A stretch of 64,000 bases of DNA from JAXMAR01 sp046350295 (GTDB lineage: Bacteria > Planctomycetota > Planctomycetia > Gemmatales > Gemmataceae): contig JAXMAR010000037.1 in NCBI GenBank assembly GCA_046350295.1, positions 1 to 64,000 on the forward strand. The letters run 5' to 3'. Below are positions 56,361 to 64,000 of this stretch, piece by piece. A model generated the notes under the pieces. That model was not told the origin of the DNA and ran no database searches. It saw nothing but the letters and a program-made list of their open reading frames with translations. The position numbers and the translations under genes were made by a program. Position 1 is the first letter of the stretch; every line of letters starts with the position of its first letter.

Positions 56361-57425
56361 TCACGCCAGAGGCCGGTACTCCTCGACGGCCCGCCCCAGC
56401 AAGACCGGACGCGGATACGTTTCTTTCGCAAGAAGAACGCAACCGAACGCCGGATGCGCCTGGCAGAATTCGCGCGCCGCGTCGACGCCGAGGATGAAGA
56501 ACGCGGTTGCCAGCGCGTCGGCCAACATCGCGTTGGGCGCAGTCACGGTGGCGGACAGCATTCCCTCCGCCGGCCAACCGGTCCGCGGATCGAGGATGTG
56601 CCCCAGCGTGCGGCCCTGATGTTGCAGATGCAGGTAAGTCGCGGCCGAGGTGCCGACGCCCCTGTTCCGCACGCGCAACAAGCCCAAACGTTGCGCGGGG
56701 TTCTGCGGGTCGGCGAGGCCGATCGTCCAGCCGCGCGTCGAGCCGGGCTGGGAGCCGAGGGCAAGGATGCTGCTGTGGCCGCCTTGCAAGAGCAGGTCGG
56801 TGAGGCGTGCCTCGCGGCGAAAAAGGTCGCCGACGCAATCGAGCGCATAGCCTTTGCCGACGCTGCCGAGGTTGATCTCGACGCCCGGCGTATGAAAGCG
56901 CACGGTCTGGTTCGCGGCATCGAGCGCCACCTGCGCCATGCCGCTGCGTCGCCGCGCCTCGATCAGGTCCCGTGGCTCGGGGACATGCGGCTGCCGCTCG
57001 AAGAATCCCCAGCATTTGATGAGGGCGCCCAGGGCGATGTCGAAGCCCCCGCCCGTCTCGCGCCATAGCCACTGGCATTGAGCCAACAACTGGAAGAGGT
57101 TTTCTTCCACCTCGACCGGTTTCAGCGCCGCCGTGCGATTGACGCGACTGAGTTCGCTCTCCGCGCGATACGCCGTCAAGACGCTTTCCAAGCGGTCGAT
57201 CTCATCCAGGGCGGCGACGGCGAAATCCTGCGCCAGCGGTGTGCCGGCAGGGAGCAGCACCTCGAAGGTCGTCGCCATCGCCCGGCGCCCGAAGCGCCAG
57301 AGGATGCCGTCGCCGCGCTCGGGCGGCGGCTCGTCCAGCAGTTCGCGCAGTTCGGTCACGGCGCCAAGCAAGTCGACCGCTGGCTTGAGGAGATATCGCG
57401 GATGCAAGAAATCGCGGCGAAGCAT
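56361..57425 (-). CDS. apbE: FAD:protein FMN transferase (ApbE family)
   Basis: 354 residues from the ATG at 57425. ApbE attaches FMN to Thr of exported flavoproteins such as NqrB/C and RnfG. Family elements: 'FGRRAMATTFEVLLPAGTPL', 'YRAESELSRVNR' (FAD site), 'GGGFDIALGALIKCWGF', 'EINLGSVGKGYALDCVGDLF', 'LGHILDPRTGWPAEG' and 'ATVTAPNAMLADALATAFFI'. Most family members carry an N-terminal lipoprotein or signal segment; here the first ~40 residues are not an obvious signal. Its partner flavoprotein is not in the window. Confidence 0.9.
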   Translation of the reverse strand: MLRRDFLHPRYLLKPAVDLLGAVTELRELLDEPPPERGDGILWRFGRRAMATTFEVLLPAGTPLAQDFAVAALDEIDRLESVLTAYRAESELSRVNRTAALKPVEVEENLFQLLAQCQWLWRETGGGFDIALGALIKCWGFFERQPHVPEPRDLIEARRRSGMAQVALDAANQTVRFHTPGVEINLGSVGKGYALDCVGDLFRREARLTDLLLQGGHSSILALGSQPGSTRGWTIGLADPQNPAQRLGLLRVRNRGVGTSAATYLHLQHQGRTLGHILDPRTGWPAEGMLSATVTAPNAMLADALATAFFILGVDAAREFCQAHPAFGCVLLAKETYPRPVLLGRAVEEYRPLA

Positions 57426-57435
57426 GGAACAAAGA

Positions 57436-57564
57436 GGCGAGCCGGGCGGCGTAAGCCCCCGGAGGAACCCGGCAACGAAAAGAACCACGAGCGACAGCCC
57501 GTGGTTCGATTATAGCAGTGTCTTTTGGGGCTTTCCTCCGGGGGCTTACGCCGCCCGGCTCGCC
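57436..57564. repeat. 32-base perfect inverted repeat between apbE and the DUF4912 gene
   Basis: GGCGAGCCGGGCGGCGTAAG plus CCCCCGGAGGAA (57436-57467) and its exact reverse complement (57533-57564), 65 bases apart. The core recurs at 8789-8813 inside the Kelch gene. Confidence 0.9.
57482..57507 (-). terminator. Intrinsic terminator of the DUF4912 gene
   Basis: On the minus strand GAACCACG (57507-57500) pairs with CGTGGTTC (57489-57482) across a 10-base loop and is followed by TTTTC. It lies within the space of the 32-base inverted repeat. Confidence 0.7.
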
Positions 57565-57569
57565 ATTGT

Positions 57570-58739
57570 TTATTCGCCCATGTCGTTCGTGACAGGTTCG
57601 AGCTGCTTGGTGTTGCGCTCGACCGCGAGGACGATGGTGCGTTCCTCGACGCCGTCTCCCGAGATGGCGACAGCCGGAATGATCTGCCGGCTGTCGGGCA
57701 GGCTGAAACGCATCGTGGAAGGTGCCGTCCGGCCGCAGCGGCACCGTTCACCTTGCAGCGTGACCTTGGCGTTCGGCTCGGTGGCGCCGTAAACGATCAG
57801 TTCAGCGTCCAGCTGGAACCAGAATTGCCGTTGCTTGCCGAATTGAAAGGCCCCGGAGCCGAAGCTTGTGACGGCGGGGGAGCCCATGGGCCGGCGCAAG
57901 CGTTCCTCGAACAGCTGCTTCAGTTCGAGGCTGGAGGCGGTGGGGTCAAAGCCGGCGGACATGGCGAAAATGCGGTCGGCCTTGCTCTGGTCGAAGTCGG
58001 CCCAGTTCTCGTCGATGATGTCGGAAAGGCCGGCGCGCGGCGTCATGACGACATTGGAGCGGGCGAGAACGTAGAACTGGCCCTGGCGCGAGAGGTAACC
58101 GATGTCGACGCGGTAGGAGCGCGGAGGATTCTGGACTTCGAGATACCAGTTGTTGACGCCGCCATGAATGTCGATGTCGCGAACGATGGTTTCGGAGGCG
58201 TTGGTCGTGTCGGCCGTGGTGACGTCGAGCAGGCGAAGGATGGGGCGGGCGCCGTGCCATTGCTGACCGAGGGCGGCTTCGGCACGCTGCACGGCGTGGC
58301 GGGTCAGTTCCCAATAGGTGTGGAGCCAGTAGGGGTCGCGGACCATGAGAGCGATGCGGTCCTTGCCATAGCCGGCGGGCAGGTCCTTGGGGACGCGGGC
58401 GGAGAGGTCCTTGGTCGGGATGCCGACGTCGTACTTGGCGGACTCGATCTGTTCTTCCGCGGAGGTGGCGCTCGTATTGCGGGCCGCGGCGGCTTGCGGG
58501 CGGGGCCGGGCGACCCCCGGTTTTTTCTGTGCGGCCTTGGGCTTGGCGCTTCGGGCCGGTTTCGCGGCTCGGGGCGTTTTCGTCTTGGCGGCTTGCGTGC
58601 TGGCGGCTTGCTTGTCGAGGGCGAGCAGGGCGTCGATCAGATCTTCCTTGCTCAGGCGGCTAAAGCCGGGGACGCCCTTCTTGCGTGCGAGATCCGCCAG
58701 GTCCTTTTTGGCGCGGGCCTCCAGCTTTTGTCTGGTCAT
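57570..58739 (-). CDS. DUF4912 protein with SAP/Rho-N-like head
   Basis: 389 residues. Residues 1-43 ('LEARAKKDLADLARKKGVPG', 'SRLSKEDLIDALLAL') form a Rho-N/SAP-like helical motif that binds nucleic acid. A Lys/Ala/Pro-rich basic linker (44-90) follows. The DUF4912 domain runs from about 105 to 240: 'RIALMVRDPYWLHTYWELTR', 'RPILRLLDVT' and 'NWYLEVQNPPRSYRVDIGYL'. The C-terminal part is beta-rich and may be an Ig-like fold. Start is the ATG at 58739 with GGAG 9 bases upstream. Function is unknown; the head suggests that it acts near DNA or RNA in the cytoplasm. Confidence 0.88.
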   Translation of the reverse strand: MTRQKLEARAKKDLADLARKKGVPGFSRLSKEDLIDALLALDKQAASTQAAKTKTPRAAKPARSAKPKAAQKKPGVARPRPQAAAARNTSATSAEEQIESAKYDVGIPTKDLSARVPKDLPAGYGKDRIALMVRDPYWLHTYWELTRHAVQRAEAALGQQWHGARPILRLLDVTTADTTNASETIVRDIDIHGGVNNWYLEVQNPPRSYRVDIGYLSRQGQFYVLARSNVVMTPRAGLSDIIDENWADFDQSKADRIFAMSAGFDPTASSLELKQLFEERLRRPMGSPAVTSFGSGAFQFGKQRQFWFQLDAELIVYGATEPNAKVTLQGERCRCGRTAPSTMRFSLPDSRQIIPAVAISGDGVEERTIVLAVERNTKQLEPVTNDMGE

Positions 58740-58925
58740 GCGACACCACTCCGTGGCCGCCTGAGGGCGACAGGCGACAAAAGGTTCTGGGCGCCATCCG
58801 TGTGGGATTCTCCCAGAAAGTCCGTTTCCAGGGAGGGGAAGTCAAAACCCGAAGCGTCCCGGATGACGGCGAGTCGACCGCGGCGGGCAGGATGCGGGTG
58901 GAACGCTCGAACCGAACAAGTCAAC

Positions 58926-58954
58926 AAAAAAAGCAACCCAGTGGAACTGGTTGC
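58926..58954 (-). terminator. Intrinsic terminator, minus strand
   Basis: GCAACC-C-AGT and ACT-GGTTGC pair (58933-58942 and 58946-58954) with one bulged C and a 3-base loop; on the minus strand seven T residues follow (58932-58926). No protein gene ends just before it on that strand, but the candidate small RNA does. Confidence 0.75.
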
Positions 58955-59056
58955 CTCGCTTAGAGAACAAGCGCCGAACGCAGGGTAGGGAACACGCTCA
59001 TGTCGCTTGACCAGGCAGGTTGGCTTACGGCAGGCGAAGCCGGGTTTTTTCTTGAC
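58926..59056 (-). ncRNA. Candidate small RNA of about 130 nt
   Basis: Defined by a strong promoter (TTGACA-18-TATGAT) and an intrinsic terminator about 130 bases downstream on the minus strand. The RNA would contain further pairing such as CGCTTGTTCTCTAAGCG. The frame lacks an evident protein. It could also be the attenuated leader of the DUF4912 gene, which starts 187 bases beyond the terminator. It does not resemble SRP RNA, tmRNA, RNase P RNA or 6S RNA as far as I can judge. Confidence 0.4.
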
Positions 59057-59206
59057 TTTCCGATCATACAAAGTTCGGGTCGCGACTGTCAACAGCGCCC
59101 TAAGACAAAAAAACTGGGAAAGTCAAGAAAAAAGCCCGTTCAAGTTTTCCCAAGCGGTAGGGTCGAGACTTCGGGAAATATTTCACGAGCCGCCGATTGA
59201 CTTTCC
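59052..59206. repeat. Three GGAAAGTCAA elements
   Basis: TTGACTTTCC at 59052-59061, its complement GGAAAGTCAA at 59117-59126, and TTGACTTTCC again at 59197-59206. The first two are the ends of the 17-bp inverted repeat. This could be a set of regulator sites controlling the atp operon and the opposite transcript. Confidence 0.55.
59063..59092 (-). promoter_or_regulatory. Strong sigma70-like promoter, minus strand
   Basis: TTGACA (59092-59087), an 18-base spacer, and TATGAT (59068-59063) on the minus strand. It is one of the best promoter matches in this window, and points away from the atp operon toward the small RNA and the DUF4912 gene. Confidence 0.6.
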
Positions 59207-59253
59207 CCGCCCCCTTCCGAAAATACCACCGCTTTAGCAGCACCAACCGGACC

Positions 59254-59478
59254 ATGGCTGACTCCGAGAACCCGCGGCAACTGGGCCTTCTGTTCGCCAT
59301 GGCCCAGGTCGGTTTCGAGATGGTCGCCTTTGTCGTTCTGGGCATCCTTCTCGACCGCTGGTGGGACAGCGGGCCCTGGATGCTGGTTGTCGGCGCCGCC
59401 ATGGGCCTGTTCGGCGGCTTGTATCACCTGGTCGTCCTGCTCAACCGCTCGCAAAACGGCGGGCCTCCCTCTCCATGA
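59254..59478 (+). CDS. atpZ: AtpZ-like ATP synthase accessory membrane protein
   Basis: 74 residues. 'RQLGLLFAMAQVGFEMVAFV' begins the first transmembrane helix; 'VLGILLDRWWDSGPWMLVVG' with 'AAMGLFGGLYHLVVLL' completes the typical two-helix AtpZ/AtpI hairpin with the 'G..LD.w..t.p....iG...G...g' pattern. It is the first gene of the ATP synthase operon. AtpZ is thought to assist in Mg2+/Ca2+ uptake or assembly with AtpI. The stop overlaps the next start (ATGA). Confidence 0.85.
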   Translation: MADSENPRQLGLLFAMAQVGFEMVAFVVLGILLDRWWDSGPWMLVVGAAMGLFGGLYHLVVLLNRSQNGGPPSP

Positions 59479-59876
59479 AAAAGAGCGCGGCAATCCTGAT
59501 CGGCGGCGGCATCGGACTCTGGGCCGTCGCGTTCCTGCCCTGCCGTCTTCTCGTGGGCGAATCGGCCCTCGCTCAGAGCCTCGCCGCTCTCGGCCTCACG
59601 CTTTTGCCCGCGCTCGCCACCTTGCTATGGGCCGGCTGGGCCTTCCGCAACTCCGCCGAGATGCAGCTGCTGGCCGTCCTGGGCGGCTCCTTCGTCCGCA
59701 TGGCCCTTGCCCTCGGCGGCGCCTGGATCCTGATGCGTGGCTACCCCGGTGTCTTCGATTCGACGCTCTGGTTCCTGTTGATCTTCTTCTATCTTGGTAT
59801 GCTCGGCCTGGAGATCGGCGCCCTGGTTGGCCAGGTGAAACGCGACACGCCGGCGCCGGCCGGACCCAAGAGTTAA
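59475..59876 (+). CDS. atpI: ATP synthase subunit I-like membrane protein
   Basis: 133 residues with four hydrophobic helices ('AAILIGGGIGLWAVAFLPC', 'SLAALGLTLLPALATLLWA', 'MQLLAVLGGSFVRMALALGG', 'WFLLIFFYLGMLGLEIGAL'). The position between atpZ and atpB and its overall shape fit AtpI, a chaperone for c-ring assembly; sequence similarity is weak, as is usual for this subunit. It starts in the ATGA overlap with atpZ, so translation is coupled. Confidence 0.75.
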   Translation: MKKSAAILIGGGIGLWAVAFLPCRLLVGESALAQSLAALGLTLLPALATLLWAGWAFRNSAEMQLLAVLGGSFVRMALALGGAWILMRGYPGVFDSTLWFLLIFFYLGMLGLEIGALVGQVKRDTPAPAGPKS

Positions 59877-59935
59877 TCGTTCAGCCGCGCCTCTCTGAAA
59901 CGCAAGGACTTGGCTCCGCAAGGAAGAACTGCCCC

Positions 59936-60925
59936 ATGTTCGCCGCCAACGTTTTCGATCACGTTCTCGACACCCAGAAATGGGACCTGTTCGAGAACCT
60001 CGGCATCGAGTTCCATCTCCCTTGGTTCCTCACCAAGTACATGGTGCTGATGCTCATCGCGGCGGGCATCATTCTGGCAATCTTCATTCCGCTCGCGCGC
60101 AAGGTCGAAACCGGCGAGCCGCCGAAGGGCGTCTTCTGGAACTTCTTCGAGGCCATCCTCACCTTCATTCGCGACAACATCGCCAAGCCCTACATCGGTC
60201 ACAGCGACAGCCACGGCCATGAGCACAAGGGGCACAGCGACTCGCATCATCCCAAAGAGTATCACCACGGCCCGGGCGACCCGCACGAGGCCACGGTCAC
60301 CAATTACCACCACGGATACGCCACCGACCCGGCCGGTGACCTCGCTCAGCCGCCGGCCCACGCCATGACGTATCCGAAGGCGGACGTGCTGGAGGCGGAT
60401 CGTTACGTCCCCTTCCTGTGGACGATGTTCCTGTTCATCCTCGTCTGCAATCTGCTGGGACTGTTCCCGTTCGGCGGCTCGCCGACCGGTTCGATCACCG
60501 TCACGGGGGCGCTGGCGCTCATCACGTTCTTCGTGATCCAGGGGTCCGCCATCGCCAAAATGGGCCTCGGGACCTACCTGAAATCGCAGGTTCCGAATCT
60601 CGATCTGCCCGTTGCCATGAAGATCCCCATCCTGCTGATGCTTGTCCCCATCGAGTTCATGGGGCACTTCATCAAGGCGTTCGTCCTGGCCGTGCGTTTG
60701 TTCGCCAACATCTTCGCCGGCCACATGGTGCTGGCGATGATCCTCTTGTTCATCGTCATGGTGAAGGACGAGGGGCCGGCGCTGTTCTGGGGCGTGACGG
60801 GGGTCACGGTGCTCGGCGTCCTCGCCCTGAGCCTTTTGGAACTGTTCGTCGCCTTCCTTCAGGCATATATCTTCACCTTCCTGACGGCGCTGTTCCTTGG
60901 CGCCGCGCTGAACCCCGAACATTGA
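59936..60925 (+). CDS. atpB: F0 ATP synthase subunit a
   Basis: 329 residues. Proton channel subunit that meets the c-ring. After an N-terminal helix (about 34-54) and an amphipathic helix ('FWNFFEAILTFIRDNIAKPY'), an insertion at about 89-145 is rich in His ('HSDSHGHEHKGHSDSHHPKE' and 'YHHGPGDPHEATVTNYHHG'; about 13 His). The core then matches the family: 'FLWTMFLFILVCNLLGLFPF', 'VPIEFMGHFIKAFVLAVRLF' with the essential Arg, and 'AFLQAYIFTFLTALFLGAAL'. The insert lies in the loop after the first membrane helix, thus probably on the cytoplasmic side. AAGGAAG precedes the ATG. Confidence 0.93.
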   Translation: MFAANVFDHVLDTQKWDLFENLGIEFHLPWFLTKYMVLMLIAAGIILAIFIPLARKVETGEPPKGVFWNFFEAILTFIRDNIAKPYIGHSDSHGHEHKGHSDSHHPKEYHHGPGDPHEATVTNYHHGYATDPAGDLAQPPAHAMTYPKADVLEADRYVPFLWTMFLFILVCNLLGLFPFGGSPTGSITVTGALALITFFVIQGSAIAKMGLGTYLKSQVPNLDLPVAMKIPILLMLVPIEFMGHFIKAFVLAVRLFANIFAGHMVLAMILLFIVMVKDEGPALFWGVTGVTVLGVLALSLLELFVAFLQAYIFTFLTALFLGAALNPEH

Positions 60926-61009
60926 TCTTTCGAAACACGCGAAGCGGAGGGGGTCGTCCCCTTCGCCGGATGGAACTTTTGGCCCCTTAACTCAGGAGTT
61001 GACGTTCTC

Positions 61010-61330
61010 ATGAACCGGATGAAAGCAATCGGCCTCGCGGTGATCGCGCTCTTTGTGGTTCTCATGACCGGCGCCCCGGCGTTCGCCGACGACAAGGGCG
61101 CAGGCGCCTTCTATGGCGCGGGCATCGGCGCCGGCTTAGGCGCGGGCCTCACCATCTTCGGCGCCGCACTCGGCTTCGGCAAAATCGGCTCCTCCGCCCT
61201 CGAGAGCATGGCCCGTCAGCCGGAGACCGCCGCCCGCGTGCAGACGGCCATGATCATCATCGCGGCCCTTCTCGAAGGCGCCACGTTCTTCAGCCTCGTC
61301 ATCTGTTTCACCATCGGCGGCAAGGCGTAA
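61010..61330 (+). CDS. atpE: F0 ATP synthase subunit c
   Basis: 106 residues, longer than the usual ~75-80 because of an N-terminal hydrophobic leader (1-26, ending 'GAPAFADD') that looks like a cleavable signal. The hairpin is 'GAGIGAGLGAGLTIFGAALG' and 'VQTAMIIIAALLEGATFFSL', with polar loop 'ARQPE' (68-72) and the ion-binding Glu at 89. The surroundings ('LLEGA' rather than 'ET/ES' Na+ motif) favour protons as coupling ion. Ten or more copies per ring are expected. Confidence 0.95.
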   Translation: MNRMKAIGLAVIALFVVLMTGAPAFADDKGAGAFYGAGIGAGLGAGLTIFGAALGFGKIGSSALESMARQPETAARVQTAMIIIAALLEGATFFSLVICFTIGGKA

Positions 61331-61409
61331 CGACCTGAGGACGAGTCGCGCGGCGATTGGAGTGCGCGGCTCCCCCCCTGGCTTGTCCCTTCTTCCTCGA
61401 GAGACGATC

Positions 61410-62216
61410 ATGCGCCGCGCATGCGCCATTCTGTTGGTTGGTGTACTGTCCGCCTCCGCCTGGGCGACGGAGGCCGAGCCTGTCAAGGCGGACGCTTCCA
61501 AGGCGGCGAAGGACGACCACGCCAAGGACGCCCATGGCAAGGAAAGCCATGGGACGGACGCGCACGGGAGGCATGAACGCGTCGACAAGCTCGAAGTGAC
61601 GACCACCGGCCACAAAACCCTCGTCCTCGATCTGAAGAAGGCGGAGGACAAGCAGAAGCTGGATGATCTGCTGGCCGCAGGCGAGGTCGCGGAGATGCGC
61701 GAGTCCAAGCCTGTCAATGTCATGGACCTGAAATGGGACCTTGGCCTCTGGGCCATCGTCATCTTCCTGGCGCTCTTTTTCCTGCTTCGCTCCAAGGCGT
61801 GGGGCCCGATCCTCCAGGGCTTGCAGAAACGCGAGACCAACATCCGGGCGGCGGCCGAGGAGGCAAAGGTCGCCCGCGCCGAGACCGCGAAGATGCAGGC
61901 GGAATACAAGGCGGAGATGGACCGCAAGTTCGCCGAAATCCCCAAGATCATGGAAGAAGCGCGGCGCGAGGCCGAGGCGCTCAAGGAGGACCTGCGCTCG
62001 CAGGCCAACAAGGAGATTCAGGCCGAGCGGCAACGGATGCGGCGCGAGATCGACAGCGCCCGCGACCAGGCGCTCAAGGACATCTGGGACCAGGCCGCCC
62101 AGCTCGCCACGCAGATCTCCGCAAAGGTGATCGGCAAGACGCTGACGCCGCAGGACCACCATCGTCTGATTGACGAATCGCTGCTCGAAATGCGCAGCAT
62201 GGTGCGCCCGAACTGA
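61410..62216 (+). CDS. atpF: F0 ATP synthase subunit b with long N-terminal extension
   Basis: 268 residues versus about 160 in most bacteria. Residues 1-19 are signal-like; 20-105 form an acidic, His- and Lys-rich extension ('DDHAKDAHGKESHGTDAHGR' near 35-54) expected on the periplasmic side. The membrane helix lies near 111-127 ('LGLWAIVIFLALFFLL'). The rest is the long heptad-rich stalk helix ('KMQAEYKAEMDRKFAEIPKI', 'RREAEALKEDLRSQANKEIQ'), then the delta-binding end 'VIGKTLTPQDHHRLIDESL'. Planctomycete b subunits of this length are known to me only in outline. Confidence 0.9.
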   Translation: MRRACAILLVGVLSASAWATEAEPVKADASKAAKDDHAKDAHGKESHGTDAHGRHERVDKLEVTTTGHKTLVLDLKKAEDKQKLDDLLAAGEVAEMRESKPVNVMDLKWDLGLWAIVIFLALFFLLRSKAWGPILQGLQKRETNIRAAAEEAKVARAETAKMQAEYKAEMDRKFAEIPKIMEEARREAEALKEDLRSQANKEIQAERQRMRREIDSARDQALKDIWDQAAQLATQISAKVIGKTLTPQDHHRLIDESLLEMRSMVRPN

Positions 62217-62257
62217 ACGAACGGATTGGCCCGAGGCTCTGCGAAAGCTCGGGCGAG

Positions 62258-62288
62258 CGGCCCCGGCCGGCCGGTTTTTTTTTTTTTT
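62258..62288 (+). terminator. Terminator-like hairpin with T14 inside the atp operon
   Basis: CGGCC (62258-62262), a 6-base loop and GGCCG (62269-62273), then G and fourteen T residues (62275-62288). A second hairpin, GCCCGAG/CTCGGGC (62229-62235, 62248-62254), lies just before it. Both lie between atpF and atpH, so they could attenuate expression of the F1 genes relative to the F0 genes, or be leaky. Confidence 0.65.
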
Positions 62289-62895
62289 CTGGCGTCAACG
62301 AGAACACTCATGACCGCTGAGCCTTCGACGAAAGAACTGCACCAGCGCGTCGATGTCGGCGCCCAGCGGATCGCCCACGTCTACGCCGAGTCCCTTCTGG
62401 AAGCGGCCAAGGACCAGGCGCGCGCCGCTCTCCAGGAACTGGACGCTCTCGTGAACGAGGTCTTTCGGGCGGAGCCGAGGCTTGAGGTTTTCCTCTCCAG
62501 CGCCGCCGTTGGCCGGCATGTGCGTCATCAAGCGATCGAAAAGGCGCTCAAGGGCCGGGTGTCCGACGTCGTTTACAACTTTCTCCAGGTGCTCAACGAC
62601 CACGAGCGGCTCGACCTGATCCGGCTCATCCTGAAAGCGGCGCACGACATCGACGACGAGCGCAACCGCCGCCTGCGCGTCCTGCTCAGCACCGCGATCC
62701 CGCTCGAGCAGGAGTTTCGAGACCGCGTGGCTAACGGCGTGCGCGTGATCTTCAACCTCGAGCCGATTCTGATCGAAAAAGTCAACCCCGCCCTCCTGGG
62801 CGGGCTAAAGGTGCAGATTGGCGACGTCGTCTACGACGCCACCGTCAGCACTCGTATCGAAACCTTGAAGAACCAAATTCTGGCGAGAAGCAGCC

Positions 62896-64000
<1,105 letters not shown>

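Larger units (their letters stand above)
58740..59253. other. Regulatory region between DUF4912 gene and atp operon
   Basis: 514 bases with no protein gene. It holds the candidate small RNA (58926-59056, minus), its promoter (59063-59092), a terminator hairpin (58926-58954), a perfect 17-bp inverted repeat TTTTTTCTTGACTTTCC (59045-59061) against 59117-59133, and three copies of GGAAAGTCAA (listed separately). The promoter of the atp operon must lie on the right side, but no clean pair was found. Confidence 0.6.

Noticed and set aside
57482..57515. Hairpin followed by GGTTCGATTATAGC considered as part of a tRNA
   Set aside because: No acceptor stem, D-arm or anticodon arm can be drawn; it is a terminator next to a -10 box.

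Overview
The window is about 64 kb of GC-rich bacterial chromosome that reads as a planctomycete (Planctomycetota; Gemmataceae-like is my inference). The evidence is the set of families characteristic of that phylum: two giant DUF1549/DUF1553 proteins with cytochrome-like CxxCH sites, two DUF1559 proteins (one a classical prepilin-like form), an FG-GAP/ASPIC-UnbV protein, a surface protein with an 'LxxRIAPAV' N-terminus, a tail-anchored Ser/Thr kinase, a SpoIVB-type S55 protein and long low-complexity intergenic DNA. No rRNA, tRNA, CRISPR array, transposase or prophage was found.

Layout. 1-12 kb: secreted Hcp-like protein, DUF1549/1553 protein, nucleotidyltransferase-fold protein, TPR protein, CRTAC1-like protein, Kelch/Fn3 protein, DUF4058 protein, squalene-cyclase-like repeat protein. 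12-24 kb: second DUF1549/1553 protein, Ser/Thr kinase, enolase (eno), and a two-gene minus-strand unit encoding a secreted PDZ-like protein and a 1,096-residue surface protein. 24-30 kb: pdxJ with a corrupted 3' end running into a trpF relic, a zinc-ribbon/DUF1559 protein, ybeY, a ParA ATPase. 30-40 kb: ABC-2 permease, PIN toxin/antitoxin pair, S55 protein, beta-propeller protein, ABC-F ATPase. 40-48 kb: DUF5681-like protein, a metacaspase-like protein flanked by 69-bp direct repeats, a decayed DUF433/DUF5615 toxin-antitoxin pair, glnS, DUF1559 prepilin, clpX. 48-59 kb: polyprenol-phosphate glycosyltransferase, metK, ATP-grasp protein, epimerase, secreted methyltransferase, secreted esterase, ApbE, DUF4912 protein. 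59-64 kb: the ATP synthase operon (atpZ-atpI-atpB-atpE-atpF-atpH-atpA), with atpA cut by the window end.

The most unusual aspect is a set of small dispersed palindromic repeats, at least eight kinds, that sit between genes and repeatedly enter them: inside the Kelch protein, across pdxJ/trpF, at the ends of two hypothetical genes, and on both sides of the metacaspase gene. Several nearby genes are visibly decaying (trpF, a DUF5615 toxin, Uma2 relics, a 5'-truncated gene). Other points of interest are a candidate minus-strand small RNA with promoter and terminator upstream of the atp operon, three copies of a GGAAAGTCAA element in the same region, a terminator-like T14 hairpin inside the atp operon, and a long insertion in the ATP synthase alpha subunit. 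No complete new multi-gene system could be demonstrated.
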